A DNA stretch of 64,000 bases from Seriola aureovittata (taxonomy: Eukaryota; Chordata; Actinopteri; Carangiformes; Carangidae): positions 24,081,001-24,145,000 of the forward strand of contig NC_079382.1 of NCBI RefSeq assembly GCF_021018895.1, read 5' to 3'. Made by a program: the position numbers and the translations under genes. The notes under the pieces were generated by a model. That model was not told the origin of the DNA and did no database searches. It saw nothing but the letters and a program-made list of their open reading frames with translations. Shown here piece by piece: positions 62,356 to 64,000 of this stretch; position 1 is the stretch's first letter; every line of letters starts with the position of its first letter.

Positions 62356-64000
62356 GTGAGTTTAACCCTCAGTCTGTTTGAACTGTTGATTGTTGTTAAA
62401 AGTATGCCACCAACGGACAAATTAATCATTCAAACCCTGTACAGTCCTCATTAAGGGCTGATACCACGAAGCCCTTTATTTATGGATCATTCCTGGATTA
62501 CACGGTATCAGTGTGAACACACCCGGCAGGTGGGTTACCGGTTCTCTTCAAAGGTTTCCAGGTGTTTCCATGTCAATCAGTGTGGATCCTGTCCTGGAGG
62601 AGGGTTCAAGAGTCCTTGGGAAGGTTTGTAGGGTCTCTTAGAGGGTTCAGGTGTCTCAGGAGGCATTACAGTGCTCCTGAAGTGGGCTCCAGGGAACCAG
62701 GGTCCACTACCCACGAGACAGATACCTCATCGGTGCCTGGTAAGTTTTCAGTGTCTCCAAAAGGGGTTCCAGGAGTCCCAGGTGGTGCTCTGGTGCTGCT
62801 GTAGTGAGGACCAGGAGTCCATTAGGAGAAGTTCATTCATTCTTGGAGATGTTCTGGAGAAGTTTTGAAGAGCAGCTAAGAGGCCTCTACCTGAGGAGGA
62901 GGATGTCTCAGTAAGTGTTTAAAGTTTCTCCTTGAGGAGGTGTTGGGTCCAGGTTTGAGAAGATTTGAGGGTCACAGTATGTCATTTTCATGGTAATGTA
63001 AATATGACAGTACAGTAAATGTTCTGTACAGTGATTGGCTGAACAGCGCCATGTAACCGGTGCCGTTAAAATTGACACGCTCTGTCAAACTTTAATCGTT
63101 CTCAGTAATTTGTATCCTACAGGTCCGGGTCTAGATGGGACTCTGTCTGGGTCTGACCCGGACCAAGGTCCCCCTGTTAGTGACCTCAGCACTAATGGAG
63201 AGGTGCTAACTGTTGAACGGTATTATCACATCACCCTGTGGTCCTGAGGGTTCTGTTAGAGACTGAGTTCGAGGCTGAGGCTTTTACTGTGGTTATTTTT
63301 TCAGCTGTGTAGATCTGTGCTGGGTGTAGCTGTCAGACAGCAGGGCTGCAGAGACCGTTGGAGGTTCTCCAGGAGGTTCCAGGAGTTCTTGCCACAGTTG
63401 TAGGGTCATGTAGAAAGACGACCTGCAGTGAGAGGGCCCTGCCTCGTAATATGAATAATAATTTTACAGTGAATAATGTTCAAATGAAGCAGGTGTATCT
63501 ACCTGTATGACACTACCTGCTCCAGGTCCTTCTCTGTCATTCAGTGCTGTAGTCCAATCAGAGTGCAGCTTGTGATGTCACATGTCACATGTCTGTAGCT
63601 GAAACCCTGAATGGACGAAGCGTTCTCAAAGTCAAGCTGCTGTAAGCTGAACCTAACAGACTTTACTTATGGATCAATCAGTGATTTATCGATTGATTAT
63701 TTTCTCACTGGACAGTAGAGACACGTGTTGACACTTGTCCTCAGGGACGTTTTCAGATGTCTCAAAGAGATCTAGACCAACATGTAGATGTCTGTGGACT
63801 CTTCAGTCATGTGGTTTGTGGCTGATCTGGATCAAAATAAGAACCAGACCACATTCTCATAATAAAAATGTTTAGTATTTATTGATCAGATAGTGGGTTG
63901 TTAATTTTTATTCCTCCACACCACCGACAGTCAGAGTGGCAGCCATTTTGTTTTCAGGTTTTCCTTCCATCTCATTCTCATGGACACAATATCTGTCTCT
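62356..64000 (+). other. mark3 intron 1 (partial)
   Basis: No further exon of mark3 seen before the window ends. The sequence has several short (G)GTTCCAGGAGT-like words (62560-62900, 63355-63395), probably a weak degenerate repeat. No other gene supported. Confidence 0.6.

Overview
The window is vertebrate nuclear DNA, almost certainly from a ray-finned (percomorph-like) fish. It has long intron-rich genes with GT-AG introns, many (TG)n tracts and minisatellites, hAT elements, MITEs, a tRNA-type SINE and a LINE remnant. It also carries a fish-style NLR/B30.2 fragment and globin X, a gene absent from mammals. No bacterial-type genes, CRISPR arrays or viral genes were seen. All gene models were built by hand, by checking splice-site phase and matching to remembered protein families. 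No database search was run.

Layout: (1) 1-6.8 kb is gene-poor. It holds a broken NLR-type LRR/B30.2 fragment fused in frame to a hAT transposase ORF (1565-3333), then AT-rich repeat-bearing DNA and an orphan CpG/YY1-type promoter-like spot near 6.0 kb. (2) 6.84-22.9 kb is inf2 (inverted formin 2, + strand): a non-coding first exon, 22 coding exons, 1120 aa, and a C-terminal CaaX-like box. Its introns are full of minisatellites and contain a complete decayed hAT element with TSD, TIRs and a BED-finger relic. (3) 24.66-40.5 kb is cep170b (+ strand): a CpG-rich 5' exon, 18 coding exons, 1713 aa. It has a clear U12-type AT-AC intron inside the FHA domain and a 13-fold tandem array of 5' splice sites after the first coding exon. 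(4) 40.5-45.6 kb is 3' UTR and intergenic repeats. (5) 45.64-48.32 kb (- strand) is globin X: 5 exons, 202 aa, both haem histidines, and an MGC acylation signal. (6) 49.13-49.66 kb (- strand) is a small LBH-domain gene, probably lbhd2. (7) 50.94-52.25 kb is an indel-free 131-copy decamer array. (8) 52.78-59.79 kb (+ strand) is a 13-exon SEC6/EXOC3-family gene (exoc3l4/tnfaip2 type, 629 aa) with a MITE in intron 4. (9) 60.36-61.43 kb is a foldback MITE plus a LINE fragment. (10) 61.74 kb to the end is the promoter, 5' UTR, first coding exon and start of intron 1 of mark3.

Human INF2, CEP170B, LBHD2, EXOC3L4/TNFAIP2 and MARK3 all map to 14q32, so the block is conserved linkage, compacted in the fish, with globin X retained between cep170b and lbhd2. 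Several products act on the cytoskeleton (an actin formin, a centrosome/microtubule protein, a microtubule-affinity kinase, and an exocyst-like protein linked to membrane protrusions). This is ancestral linkage and not an operon. The most unusual signals are the AT-AC intron almost filled with (GT)n, the tandemly duplicated splice donor, the B30.2-transposase chimera and the decamer array.
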